Of a stretch of DNA of 64,000 nucleotides, positions 15,485 through 23,361 are shown piece after piece. The position numbers and the translations under genes are program-made. Every line of letters begins with the position of its first letter. Positions within the stretch are counted from its first letter, which is position 1. The notes under the pieces were generated by a model. The model did not search any database. It was not told the origin of the DNA and was given only the letters and a program-made list of their open reading frames with translations. Source of the stretch: Canibacter zhuwentaonis (GTDB taxonomy: Bacteria > Actinomycetota > Actinomycetes > Actinomycetales > Microbacteriaceae); the NCBI RefSeq assembly GCF_018531125.1, contig NZ_JAHDSY010000005.1; one strand, given 5' to 3'.

Positions 15485-16231
15485 ATGACGGTGACAGGTG
15501 GCGCGCTGCGCGCGGGCGGGCAATTTTTCCCGGTTGTTTTAGCTTTTGGGGCTAACCTGGGAGATCGTGCGCGCGTGATTCAAGCTGCGCAGCGGGAGCT
15601 TGTAGAGCATACCGAAATTGTAGCGTTTCGTGCTTCTGGCCTGATTGAGACTTTAAAACTTGACTTTGATGGTGTTGATGAGACAGCTCCCGGATACCTT
15701 AACGGGGTTGCCCTAGCTGCAACATCACTTAGTCCCGTAGAACTCTTGCGGTTAACCCAGCAGATCGAGAGCTTGCACGGCAGAGTGCGTGAAACTCCGT
15801 GGGGGGATCGCACCCTTGATATTGACATTATCTGCTATGGCGAAACCGTGCTTAACCTGCCGGATCTAACACTGCCGCACCCGCGCGCGCACGAGCGAGA
15901 TTTTGTGCTTGAGCCGTGGTTGGCGCTTGATCCGGAAGCTGTTTTGCCCGGGCGTGGGCGTGTTGCCGAGTTATTGGACAGTGTTAAAAATGCGACCGTG
16001 AAACAAGGCGCAATTGGTGGGCAAGATCTTGTCAGTAACGTGATCGCGCAGCAGGGGCAGGTCGGTGAGGAATATTACGCTAATAGTGCGCCTGCGGGGC
16101 AAGACGTGTACGGCGGGGAAGAGCGCACCGGTATTGAAACCGCGAGGCAGAACGCGTCCGGCGGGCAAAACCGCGTCAACAGTGCGCCCTCGGGGCAAGG
16201 CGCACGCACCGAGGAGGGCTGCCATGATTAA
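15485..16231 (+). CDS. folK: HPPK (folate synthesis) with repetitive C-terminal tail
   Basis: 6-hydroxymethyl-7,8-dihydropterin pyrophosphokinase transfers pyrophosphate from ATP to the pterin before dihydropteroate synthase. Signatures are FGANLGDR, YLNGVALAAT, the core RETPWGDRTLDIDIICYG, and LTLPHPRAHERDFVLEPWLAL. The catalytic domain ends near residue 165. The remaining 80 residues are a Gly/Gln/Asn/Ala-rich tail containing a repeated NSAPxGQ unit, absent from normal HPPK. The 3-prime end overlaps the DUF3180 gene by eight bases. Confidence 0.93.
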   Translation: MTVTGGALRAGGQFFPVVLAFGANLGDRARVIQAAQRELVEHTEIVAFRASGLIETLKLDFDGVDETAPGYLNGVALAATSLSPVELLRLTQQIESLHGRVRETPWGDRTLDIDIICYGETVLNLPDLTLPHPRAHERDFVLEPWLALDPEAVLPGRGRVAELLDSVKNATVKQGAIGGQDLVSNVIAQQGQVGEEYYANSAPAGQDVYGGEERTGIETARQNASGGQNRVNSAPSGQGARTEEGCHD

Positions 16232-16721
16232 AAAATTGGCGCTGCGAGTTATTGCGACGGCGGCTTTTATCGCCGGCATTTTTGGCTATTGCGTGCAGCT
16301 GTTGGCAACTGCCGCCGGGTGGAAAATAGTCACGCCGACGCTGTTGCAATCCGCCCTGCTGCTGGCACTGCTCGTAACACTGCTAGTGCTGGGCGCGCGG
16401 CTGCGCACCCAGCGCAAAAACGCGCCGCACGAAATAAACCCCTTTGCCGCGGTAAGGCTTTTAGCGGCGGCACGCGCTGGCGCTCTGCTCGGAGCAGCCT
16501 GTGCGGGGTTCGCCGCAGGGCTTGTGCTGTGGATCATACCGCGCGTCGCAGAAACCGTGCCGCAGCTGTGGATGCCAACGTTGGTGCTGATTGTTGCGGG
16601 CGTGGGGCTTGTTGCTGGTGCGCGCTGGGTTGAGAGAGTGTGCCGGATTGATCCGCCAACAGACGGCGCAGGCGGCGGTGCGGGAAATATCGCGCCGGGT
16701 GATATGCCAGAAATTGCTTAA
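16224..16721 (+). CDS. DUF3180-family membrane protein
   Basis: A 165-residue protein with four hydrophobic segments, roughly residues 7-25, 37-58, 78-105 and 115-138. Its place directly after folK and its topology match the DUF3180 family of actinobacteria, whose function is unknown. ATG 16224 sits after GAGGAGGG at 16210-16217, inside the folK tail, giving an eight-base overlap and likely translational coupling. The last 25 residues are Gly/Ala/Pro-rich and probably unstructured. Confidence 0.75.
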   Translation: MIKKLALRVIATAAFIAGIFGYCVQLLATAAGWKIVTPTLLQSALLLALLVTLLVLGARLRTQRKNAPHEINPFAAVRLLAAARAGALLGAACAGFAAGLVLWIIPRVAETVPQLWMPTLVLIVAGVGLVAGARWVERVCRIDPPTDGAGGGAGNIAPGDMPEIA

Positions 16722-16888
16722 CTCGTGGCAGGAAACTCTGCCGGGGCATATTTATTTGCCAGGCACTGTGCGCGGGGCGCTGCGCCTGCTATTGCACCTG
16801 CCAGTGTGCATCCGTAGGCTGAACACTCTTCCGCAGCCGAATGTTTTGTTCAGCCGGTCGCATATATTCGGGGTGTAAAATTGTAGGC

Positions 16889-17377
16889 ATGAGTACGGAA
16901 TCATACGAGCGTAATCGGGTGTACAGAATCAGCAAGAAATACCTTTTTGTTGATTTGACAATCTCGCTTATAGCTCTGTTGCTTGAGATTATTGCCGGGT
17001 TATTCCTGGCTCATTACGAGCTCATACATATGCTCTTTGTAGCAATTGTTTACTGGTTTATTGTTGGGGCTACGATTTTAGGCGCGCTGCTTTCGTGGCG
17101 CAGAATAATCTCAATCGGATATGCTTTGCGCGACGATGATTTCTTGTTTTTCCAGGGATTTTTATTTCACAAAATGACCGCGGTGCCCTACGGCAGGTTG
17201 CAGCTGGTTGAAATTAAGCGCGGTCCTATTATGCGAATTTTTAATCTTTCGTCGTTGCAGTTTGTGACCGCCGCCGCCACAGCAAACGTGAACCTGCCAG
17301 GGCTTAAGCAGGCGCACGCGGAACAGCTGCGTGACGAGCTAATGCGACTGGCTAAAGATCGTAGGAGCGATTTATAA
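16889..17377 (+). CDS. PH-domain membrane protein (YdbS-like)
   Basis: A 162-residue protein: two adjacent transmembrane segments (about residues 17-65) followed by a bacterial PH-like domain (bPH2/DUF304), with YALRDDDFLFFQGFLFHKMTAVPYGRLQLVEIKRG as its visible core in two pieces. The start at ATG 16889 is preferred over the longer frame from 16841. The last base overlaps the next gene (TAATG). It pairs with the larger three-PH-domain protein downstream, as YdbS and YdbT do in Bacillus and many actinobacteria. The molecular function is not known. Confidence 0.8.
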   Translation: MSTESYERNRVYRISKKYLFVDLTISLIALLLEIIAGLFLAHYELIHMLFVAIVYWFIVGATILGALLSWRRIISIGYALRDDDFLFFQGFLFHKMTAVPYGRLQLVEIKRGPIMRIFNLSSLQFVTAAATANVNLPGLKQAHAEQLRDELMRLAKDRRSDL

Positions 17378-19161
17378 TGACGGCGCAGCAAAACTTTGAA
17401 GCGCACAGCCGCGCTGCAGTCGGATTGAAGTCGGGCATGGCAGGCGTGCCAGAGCAGAGCGCGGCAGGCGTACAACAACAGAGTTTCGTGGGTGCGCCGG
17501 AACAATCCGCCGCACCAGCATATCACAGTGCTGCGGTAATAGTGGGAGATCCAGAATGGCGACGGTTGCATCCGCTCTCCCCGCTGCTTGATTTGCTGCT
17601 GACTGTCGGTGTGCTCATCGGTATTGTGATAATTAACTTCAGGGACACGCTAGTCGAGGCGTTTTTACTCGGCAGCAATGCGGGCGGCACAGAAGTTAAA
17701 AATGTTTTTGAACACATCAGCACGATGAGCATTACCACGCGGCTCGTGCTGGGCGCTGTTATTGCGCTGCTGCTGTTTATAATCGTGTACGGTGTGCTGA
17801 GCTGGCGATTCACACGATACCGCGTGTACGCGGGGCAAATCGAAATAAATCAGGGCATCCTCACTAAAAAATATAAGGCATTAGCGCTTAACAAGATTGT
17901 AGGGGTTGATGTTGAGCGCCGCATTGCCGCGCGCATAATGGGTCTTGCTGTGATTAAAATAGTGAGCGCGAGCGATGAAATCATACTCAGCGCGCTATCG
18001 CACGGTAACGCTAAAGAGGCGCGCGCAGACCTGCTGCGCCTGGTCGCCGTCGCAAAGCGCGAGCAGGAGGGAGTCGCTGGTGCGAACGGGCAAACCGATG
18101 CGGTGGCGGATGATCCGCTGCAGGGTGTTCAAAATGCGCACCTGCTAGACCGGGTTGTGCACAGCGCGCTTGATCGCGACGTTAGCGCAACCGCTGTGCG
18201 GGATAAAACCCTGCTGCAGGTTCCGGTTAAAATGCTGCTGCTCGCAACACTTGCGAGAGTAGCCCCCCTTGCTTTGCTGTTTGCTGGTGCAGTTAGTGCG
18301 CTTTTCGTTTTCGTACAGGGCGAAGCTCGCGAATCTATTATTCTTACGAGTGTAAGCTCGCTAGTTCCTGTTGCGTTTGGAGTGGCCGCGTTTTTTGTTA
18401 AACACATTAACGAGGGTTACGGCTTTGTAATCGGGGTTAGCAATTCTCAGATTAGAATTTCTGCCGGGCTGTCAACAATTAAAGCCGAGACTTTGCCGCT
18501 CGATAAAATACATACGGTGCAGGTTGTGCAGCCGTTTTTGTGGCGATTTTTTGGCTGGTACATGGTTGAAGCCGTGAGCTCGGGAGTTAATAAACAGAGC
18601 GAATCCCTGACGCAGTTTAACGGCAAAAGCTACACGGCATTGCCCGTTGGGCGGGCTGCCGATATGCGCCGGGTTGTGCAATTGCTGCTGGGTGAGCGCT
18701 ACAGCGAAGAGATGTTTGCGGCGCAGCGCAGAGGTGCGCAGCTTAGCTACGCTGCGGCTAAACGAGCGGTACCGCTGATTGTGCTATCAGCGAGCAATGA
18801 GGGAGCCGAGGTGTTTGGTGATCGTGCTGAAAACCACGTTTTTGCTAGCCGCGGCGGGTTCTTCACCAACAGAATTGCCTATATGCTGCCCGCCAAAGCG
18901 CAGGCTGTTGTTTATCGCAGTGGCCCGCTGTTGAAACTGCTCGGGCTTGCTAAAGTATCGTTGGTGCGGCGCACTAACACGCTTTTCTATGACGTTGCGG
19001 GTTTACCTAAAAATCAGGCAAAAGAACTCTTTGAAAAACTCGCAGAGGTTTTGGCGCAGTCTGACAGCGTAGAACCGGGCGATGCCGCGGGAAAGCTGAA
19101 CTTAAGCGCGCAGACGGTTGAAAACGTGCTGGCAGAAGTTGTTGATGAGCAAACTGCGTAA
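17377..19161 (+). CDS. Multi-PH-domain membrane protein (YdbT-like)
   Basis: A 594-residue membrane protein with repeated bacterial PH (bPH2) domains separated by transmembrane pairs. PH-like cores are visible at YRVYAGQIEINQGILTKKYK, at ISAGLSTIKAETLPLDKIHT and near KAQAVVYRSGPLLKLLGLAK. Two hydrophobic pairs lie at about residues 66-88/118-140 and 290-315/325-345. The first 45 residues are a repetitive Ala/Gly/Gln/Ser stretch with three copies of a (V/A)PEQSAA-like unit, probably disordered. It overlaps the YdbS-like gene by one base and forms a pair with it. Confidence 0.82.
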   Translation: MTAQQNFEAHSRAAVGLKSGMAGVPEQSAAGVQQQSFVGAPEQSAAPAYHSAAVIVGDPEWRRLHPLSPLLDLLLTVGVLIGIVIINFRDTLVEAFLLGSNAGGTEVKNVFEHISTMSITTRLVLGAVIALLLFIIVYGVLSWRFTRYRVYAGQIEINQGILTKKYKALALNKIVGVDVERRIAARIMGLAVIKIVSASDEIILSALSHGNAKEARADLLRLVAVAKREQEGVAGANGQTDAVADDPLQGVQNAHLLDRVVHSALDRDVSATAVRDKTLLQVPVKMLLLATLARVAPLALLFAGAVSALFVFVQGEARESIILTSVSSLVPVAFGVAAFFVKHINEGYGFVIGVSNSQIRISAGLSTIKAETLPLDKIHTVQVVQPFLWRFFGWYMVEAVSSGVNKQSESLTQFNGKSYTALPVGRAADMRRVVQLLLGERYSEEMFAAQRRGAQLSYAAAKRAVPLIVLSASNEGAEVFGDRAENHVFASRGGFFTNRIAYMLPAKAQAVVYRSGPLLKLLGLAKVSLVRRTNTLFYDVAGLPKNQAKELFEKLAEVLAQSDSVEPGDAAGKLNLSAQTVENVLAEVVDEQTA

Positions 19162-19894
19162 CTCCGGGAGCGCGATCAAAAGCGGTTTTGCCGCGACCAG
19201 ACTGCGTTTTGGGGTTATTGGATCCGGCGCGGTCGGGCCGATTCTCGCAAAAGCACTCGCCGGTGCAGGGCACGAGCTTGTTGGTATTACGGCTACAGGA
19301 GATGACGCGCGGGAGCGCGTGCAAGCGCTGCTGCCGGGAGTTAAGACGCTTGATGCGGAAACTCTCGTGCGCCAGAGCGCGCTGGTTATTTTTGCAGTGC
19401 CCGGTGGTGAGATGCCGCAGCTGGTGCGGGGGCTAACCAAGCTGAACGCCTGGCAGCAGGGGCAGTTGCTGTTGCATACCGCGCCAGAGCTGGGGCACAG
19501 CGTGTTTAATCCGGCGCTGGTTTGCGGAGTGATCGGGCTGGCGCTGCACCCGGCGATGGTTTTCACGGGCACTAGCCTCGATATTGCCCGGCTCAAAGAG
19601 TCGCGCATCGTGGTTACTGCGTCCGCGCCGGTGCTGCCAATTGCGCAGGCGCTCGCGCTCGAAATGGGTGCCGAGCCGGTTATTATTGCTGATGCGGATC
19701 GCCCCAAATACGCTGAAATAATGGATGCGGCACGCCACATGAGCGCGGCTGTTGTGCAGCAAACGGTTGCAAATCTTGCAAAGCTGGGGGTTAACGAGCC
19801 TGCTCTGCTGGCAGGCAGTACTATTGTGAGCAGCATCGCAGAGGCGCTGTGTGTAACTGCGCCGGAAAACCTCGACGACCTGCTTGATCGCTGA
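19145..19894 (+). CDS. Rossmann-like and DUF2520 domain protein
   Basis: A 249-residue predicted oxidoreductase-like protein. The N-terminal Rossmann fold has a dinucleotide-binding GVIGSGAVGPILAKAL motif. The second half, starting ALHPAMVFTGTSLDIARL, matches the DUF2520 helical domain, which resembles NAD-dependent ketopantoate and prephenate-type reductases. In many actinobacteria this gene precedes panC, panD and lysS; here only lysS follows. The start at ATG 19145 overlaps the preceding gene by 17 bases. The substrate is unknown. Confidence 0.8.
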   Translation: MSKLRNSGSAIKSGFAATRLRFGVIGSGAVGPILAKALAGAGHELVGITATGDDARERVQALLPGVKTLDAETLVRQSALVIFAVPGGEMPQLVRGLTKLNAWQQGQLLLHTAPELGHSVFNPALVCGVIGLALHPAMVFTGTSLDIARLKESRIVVTASAPVLPIAQALALEMGAEPVIIADADRPKYAEIMDAARHMSAAVVQQTVANLAKLGVNEPALLAGSTIVSSIAEALCVTAPENLDDLLDR

Positions 19895-19984
19895 TTTTGT
19901 GGCTGATCCGGGCGGCGGCGGGCTTATCCGCTATAAAAACAATATAATTAAAAGATACTTAATATTCCAAGGAGTTGTGGGGTT

Positions 19985-21547
19985 ATGAGCAAGCAAGATG
20001 GGGTGCAAGAGGCGGGCGGCGGCGAAACACAAGAAGCGGTCGGATGCGAAGCAGAAGTGCACGAGCAGATGGCTGTGCGCATGGTAAAGCGCAACAGGTT
20101 GAACGCCGATGCTGATTTGGCGGGCGGCGCGTACCCTGTGACGGTTGCTATAACCGCAACGATTGGTGAGGTGCGTCGCGAGTTCGGGCATTTAGAGGCA
20201 GAAAACGGCAGCGCTTCCGGGCAAACGGTTGGGGTTGCCGGGCGCGTTGTAAATCTGCGCAACACTGGTAGGCTCTGCTTTGTGGCTTTGCAGGCGGGCG
20301 ATGGCGCGCGATTACAGGCGATGCTGAGCGAAGCTGCTGTTGGCAAAGAGACGCTCGCGCAGTTCAAAGAACTGGTCGATTTAGGCGATCACCTTTTTGT
20401 TCGGGGCGAGGTGATTTCTAGCAAGCGCGGCGAATTGTCAGTGATGGCGGATGAGTGGCAAATAGCGTCTAAGGCGTTGGCACCGCTGCCCAACACGTAC
20501 AAAGAACTTAACGAAGAAACGCGAGTGAGACAGCGCTATCTTGACCTGATTGTGCGCGAGCAGGCGCGCACAAACGTGCTAACCCGCGCAAAAACAATGC
20601 AGAGTCTGCGTGAAACTTTTGCGGGGCGCGATTTTATCGAGATTGAAACACCAATGCTGCAAACCCTGCACGGCGGCGCTGCGGCGCGTCCGTTCACAAC
20701 CCACTCGAATGCTTTTGACACCGAGCTGTATTTGCGGATCGCACCCGAACTGTATCTAAAGCGCGCGCTTGTGGGCGGTCTGGAGCGGGTCTTTGAGATT
20801 AACCGCAACTTCAGAAACGAGGGTGCCGACTCAACGCACAGCCCGGAGTTCGCAATGCTCGAAGCATATCAGGCTTATGGCGATTATAATTCGATCGCAG
20901 ATTTAACCCAGGAACTGGTGCAGAACGCGGTGCGCGCGGTAAACGCGGGGACCGAGCGCGAGGGCAGCTGCGTTGCACGCCACGCTGACGGCACTGATTC
21001 TGATTTTGGGGGCAGCTGGGATCGTATTTCAATGTACGACACTCTCTCTGAGGCTGTGGGTAAAAAAATAACCCCGGAAGCTCCGGTTGTACAGCTGCAA
21101 GAGCTTGCCGCACGCGAGGAGGTTGAGGTAAAACTCCCAAACCATGGCAAACTCGTTGAGCAGCTCTGGGAGCATTTCGTGAAAGACAGCTTGCGCCGAC
21201 CCACCTTTGTGATGGATTTTCCGGTTGAAACCAGCCCGCTAACACGCCATCACAGAAGCATCCCGGGGGTTGTTGAAAAGTGGGATCTGTACGTGCATGG
21301 TTTCGAGCTTGCCACCGGATACTCGGAACTCGCCGATCCGGTTGTGCAGCGCGAGCGTTTTGTGGCGCAGGCTAAAATGGCGGCGGCGGGCGATCCTGAA
21401 GCAATGCGCGTTGATGAGGATTTTCTGCGCGCGATGGAACACGGGATGCCACCTGCCGGCGGCATGGGAATGGGAATTGACCGGCTATTGATGGCGCTAA
21501 CGGGGCTTGGGATTCGCGAAACAATCCTATTCCCGCTGGTGAAGTAG
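19985..21547 (+). CDS. lysS: Lysyl-tRNA synthetase, class II
   Basis: Charges tRNA-Lys with lysine. The N-terminal OB-fold anticodon-binding domain (VAGRVVNLRNTGRLCFVALQ) is followed by the class II catalytic core: VRQRYLDLIV, motif 2 FRNEGADSTHSPEFAMLEAYQ, and motif 3 GMGMGIDRLLMAL. Length is 520 residues. Compared with typical LysRS it carries about 25 extra hydrophilic N-terminal residues rich in Gly, Glu and Gln. ATG 19985 follows GGAG. A TATAAT at 19943-19948 is a likely -10 element in the 90-base gap upstream. Confidence 0.96.
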   Translation: MSKQDGVQEAGGGETQEAVGCEAEVHEQMAVRMVKRNRLNADADLAGGAYPVTVAITATIGEVRREFGHLEAENGSASGQTVGVAGRVVNLRNTGRLCFVALQAGDGARLQAMLSEAAVGKETLAQFKELVDLGDHLFVRGEVISSKRGELSVMADEWQIASKALAPLPNTYKELNEETRVRQRYLDLIVREQARTNVLTRAKTMQSLRETFAGRDFIEIETPMLQTLHGGAAARPFTTHSNAFDTELYLRIAPELYLKRALVGGLERVFEINRNFRNEGADSTHSPEFAMLEAYQAYGDYNSIADLTQELVQNAVRAVNAGTEREGSCVARHADGTDSDFGGSWDRISMYDTLSEAVGKKITPEAPVVQLQELAAREEVEVKLPNHGKLVEQLWEHFVKDSLRRPTFVMDFPVETSPLTRHHRSIPGVVEKWDLYVHGFELATGYSELADPVVQRERFVAQAKMAAAGDPEAMRVDEDFLRAMEHGMPPAGGMGMGIDRLLMALTGLGIRETILFPLVK

Positions 21548-21558
21548 GGTGGGGCAAA

Positions 21559-21744
21559 ATGTCTGAGTGGCTAGCAAACGCAATCTGGTCTATTGTGCCA
21601 ACAATTTTTGCGGGCATTTTATTCTGGCTGCTGATTCGCACCATTTTAAGAGCGGATCGCACCGAGCGGCGCGAATATTCGCGGATCGAAGCGCAGGAGC
21701 GCGCAAAAGCAGGCTTGCCTCCGCGCCCAGATTCTGGCGCGTAA
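21559..21744 (+). CDS. Small single-pass membrane protein
   Basis: A 61-residue protein with one hydrophobic segment (about residues 9-27, AIWSIVPTIFAGILFWLLI) followed by a charged, basic helix (RADRTERREYSRIEAQERAKAG) and a short Pro-rich end. It starts 11 bases after lysS. Similar short membrane proteins lie beside lysS in related actinobacteria, as far as I recall, but no function is known. Overlapping alternative frames in this stretch lack a ribosome-binding site. Confidence 0.6.
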   Translation: MSEWLANAIWSIVPTIFAGILFWLLIRTILRADRTERREYSRIEAQERAKAGLPPRPDSGA

Positions 21745-21774
21745 CGGTTTGTGGTAGGTGCTGGTGGCACGTGA

Positions 21775-23241
21775 ATGAATCACACATTTGAGTTTTTAAC
21801 CGTTACCGTCGCGATTATTAATGCGCTGTTAATAGTTGTTGCGCTGTTTGTTGTGCCGAGCAACCGTCGTCCTTCGTCGGGAATGGCGTGGCTGCTGTTC
21901 ATATTTTTAGCGCCAATTATTGGTTTTATTGCGTTTCTGATTTTGGGCGGCAGGTATTTGCCTCGCAGGCGCCGCAACCGACACTACGAGGTTAAAAAAG
22001 CGTTGCAGAAATATGTTGCCAGGTGGGCTCGTAAATCGGCCCCCAGCGTGCCGCGCGTGCCCGATGAGCGGCTTGCGAGCGCGATTGCGCTGGGCAGGAA
22101 TCTCGGTGCTTTTCCGATGATGGGCGGTAATACTTTTTCGCTGCATTCGCTTTATAATGAAACTTTTGTTGAGATGGCGCGCGCTATTGACGGCGCAAAA
22201 AAGTTTGTGCATATGGAGTTTTATATTTTGGTGCGGGATAAGGCTACCGAGCCGGTTTTCGCGGCTCTGGCGCGCGCAAAAAAGCGCGGTGTTGAGGTGC
22301 GAGTGCTGCTCGACTATATTTCGACCGTGCGCAACCCGTGGCGACGCAGAACCCAGAAAACGTTAGAGGATATGGGCGCGCTGTTTCGGTACGCGCTGCC
22401 GGTGCGTCCGTGGCGGGGCGAGTATCAGCGCCCCGATCTGCGCAACCACCGCAAAATCCTGGTGATTGATGGCACGCGCGGGTTTATGGGGTCGCAAAAT
22501 CTAATTGACGCGCACTATAATAAACACGCAAACAGGCGGCGAGGGCTGTCGTGGAAAGATTTAACGGTGCAGGTTAGCGGATCAGCTGCGGCCTGTTTAG
22601 ACGCTGTTTTTGCGACTGACTGGCACGCGGAGACAGGGGAGCTGCTGCAGCACACTCTGGCTATCGATCCGCCAGTTGCTGCCGGTGGCGGCACTGCGAT
22701 GCAGCTGATACCGTCGGGCCCCGGATATGTTAACGAGAATAATCTGCAGGTTTTTGTTGCTTTAATTTACGCGGCAAAGCGGCGGGTGTGGATCACAAGC
22801 CCGTATTTTATCCCCGAGCGGGCCTTGATGATTGCGCTTAAAGCGGCCACGGCGCGCGGTGTTGAGGTAACTATTTTTGTTTCCGAGGTGGGCGACCAGC
22901 CGGTGACTTACTATGCGCAGCGCTCTTATTATGAGGAGTTGCTGCTGGCGGGGGTACGGATTTTTATGTACCGCCCACCATATATTTTGCACGCTAAGCA
23001 TTTTACGGTGGACGATGATGTTGCTGTGATTGGTTCCTCTAATATGGACAGCCGCTCTTTTAACCTGAACTATGAGGTTTCTATGCTGGTGCAGAGCGCT
23101 GATTTTGTGCGGGAGCTTGACCGTGTGAACGCGACAACAATTGCGCATTCTCGTGAGCTAACACTGCGAGAGTGGCAAAGCCGTAGTGTTTTTGTGCGTC
23201 TTGTTAATAATCTGGCCAGATTGACGAGCGCTCTGCAGTAG
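21775..23241 (+). CDS. cls: Cardiolipin synthase
   Basis: Membrane phospholipase-D-family enzyme that joins two phosphatidylglycerols, or PG and CDP-diacylglycerol, into cardiolipin. Two N-terminal hydrophobic segments (residues 6-27 and 35-58) anchor it. Two HKD catalytic motifs are visible: NHRKILVIDGTRGFMGSQN and HAKHFTVDDDVAVIGSSNMDSRSF. Length is 488 residues, typical. ATG 21775 has only a weak upstream site (GGTGG). It follows the small membrane protein with a 30-base gap. Confidence 0.93.
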   Translation: MNHTFEFLTVTVAIINALLIVVALFVVPSNRRPSSGMAWLLFIFLAPIIGFIAFLILGGRYLPRRRRNRHYEVKKALQKYVARWARKSAPSVPRVPDERLASAIALGRNLGAFPMMGGNTFSLHSLYNETFVEMARAIDGAKKFVHMEFYILVRDKATEPVFAALARAKKRGVEVRVLLDYISTVRNPWRRRTQKTLEDMGALFRYALPVRPWRGEYQRPDLRNHRKILVIDGTRGFMGSQNLIDAHYNKHANRRRGLSWKDLTVQVSGSAAACLDAVFATDWHAETGELLQHTLAIDPPVAAGGGTAMQLIPSGPGYVNENNLQVFVALIYAAKRRVWITSPYFIPERALMIALKAATARGVEVTIFVSEVGDQPVTYYAQRSYYEELLLAGVRIFMYRPPYILHAKHFTVDDDVAVIGSSNMDSRSFNLNYEVSMLVQSADFVRELDRVNATTIAHSRELTLREWQSRSVFVRLVNNLARLTSALQ

Positions 23242-23254
23242 TCCTTAGTATCCG

Positions 23255-23272
23255 TGAACGCTCACGGCGAAC
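23255..23272 (+). promoter_or_regulatory. ClgR-type operator upstream of clpC
   Basis: TGAACGCTCACGGCGAAC matches, base for base, the 18-base ClgR operator consensus I recall from corynebacteria (WNNWCGCYNANRGCGWWS). ClgR activates clp genes during proteolytic stress. The site lies 90 bases before the clpC start. Below it, TTGAAA at 23306-23311 and TATTTT at 23328-23333 form a possible promoter with a 16-base spacer, placing the operator just upstream of -35, as expected for an activator. Confidence 0.7.
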
Positions 23273-23361
23273 AAGCCTATATTTTGCCGCTTTGAGGCGA
23301 TAGTCTTGAAATAATCGCATATTTCTATATTTTTATGCTCACTAGCTGCTTAAGGAGAAAA

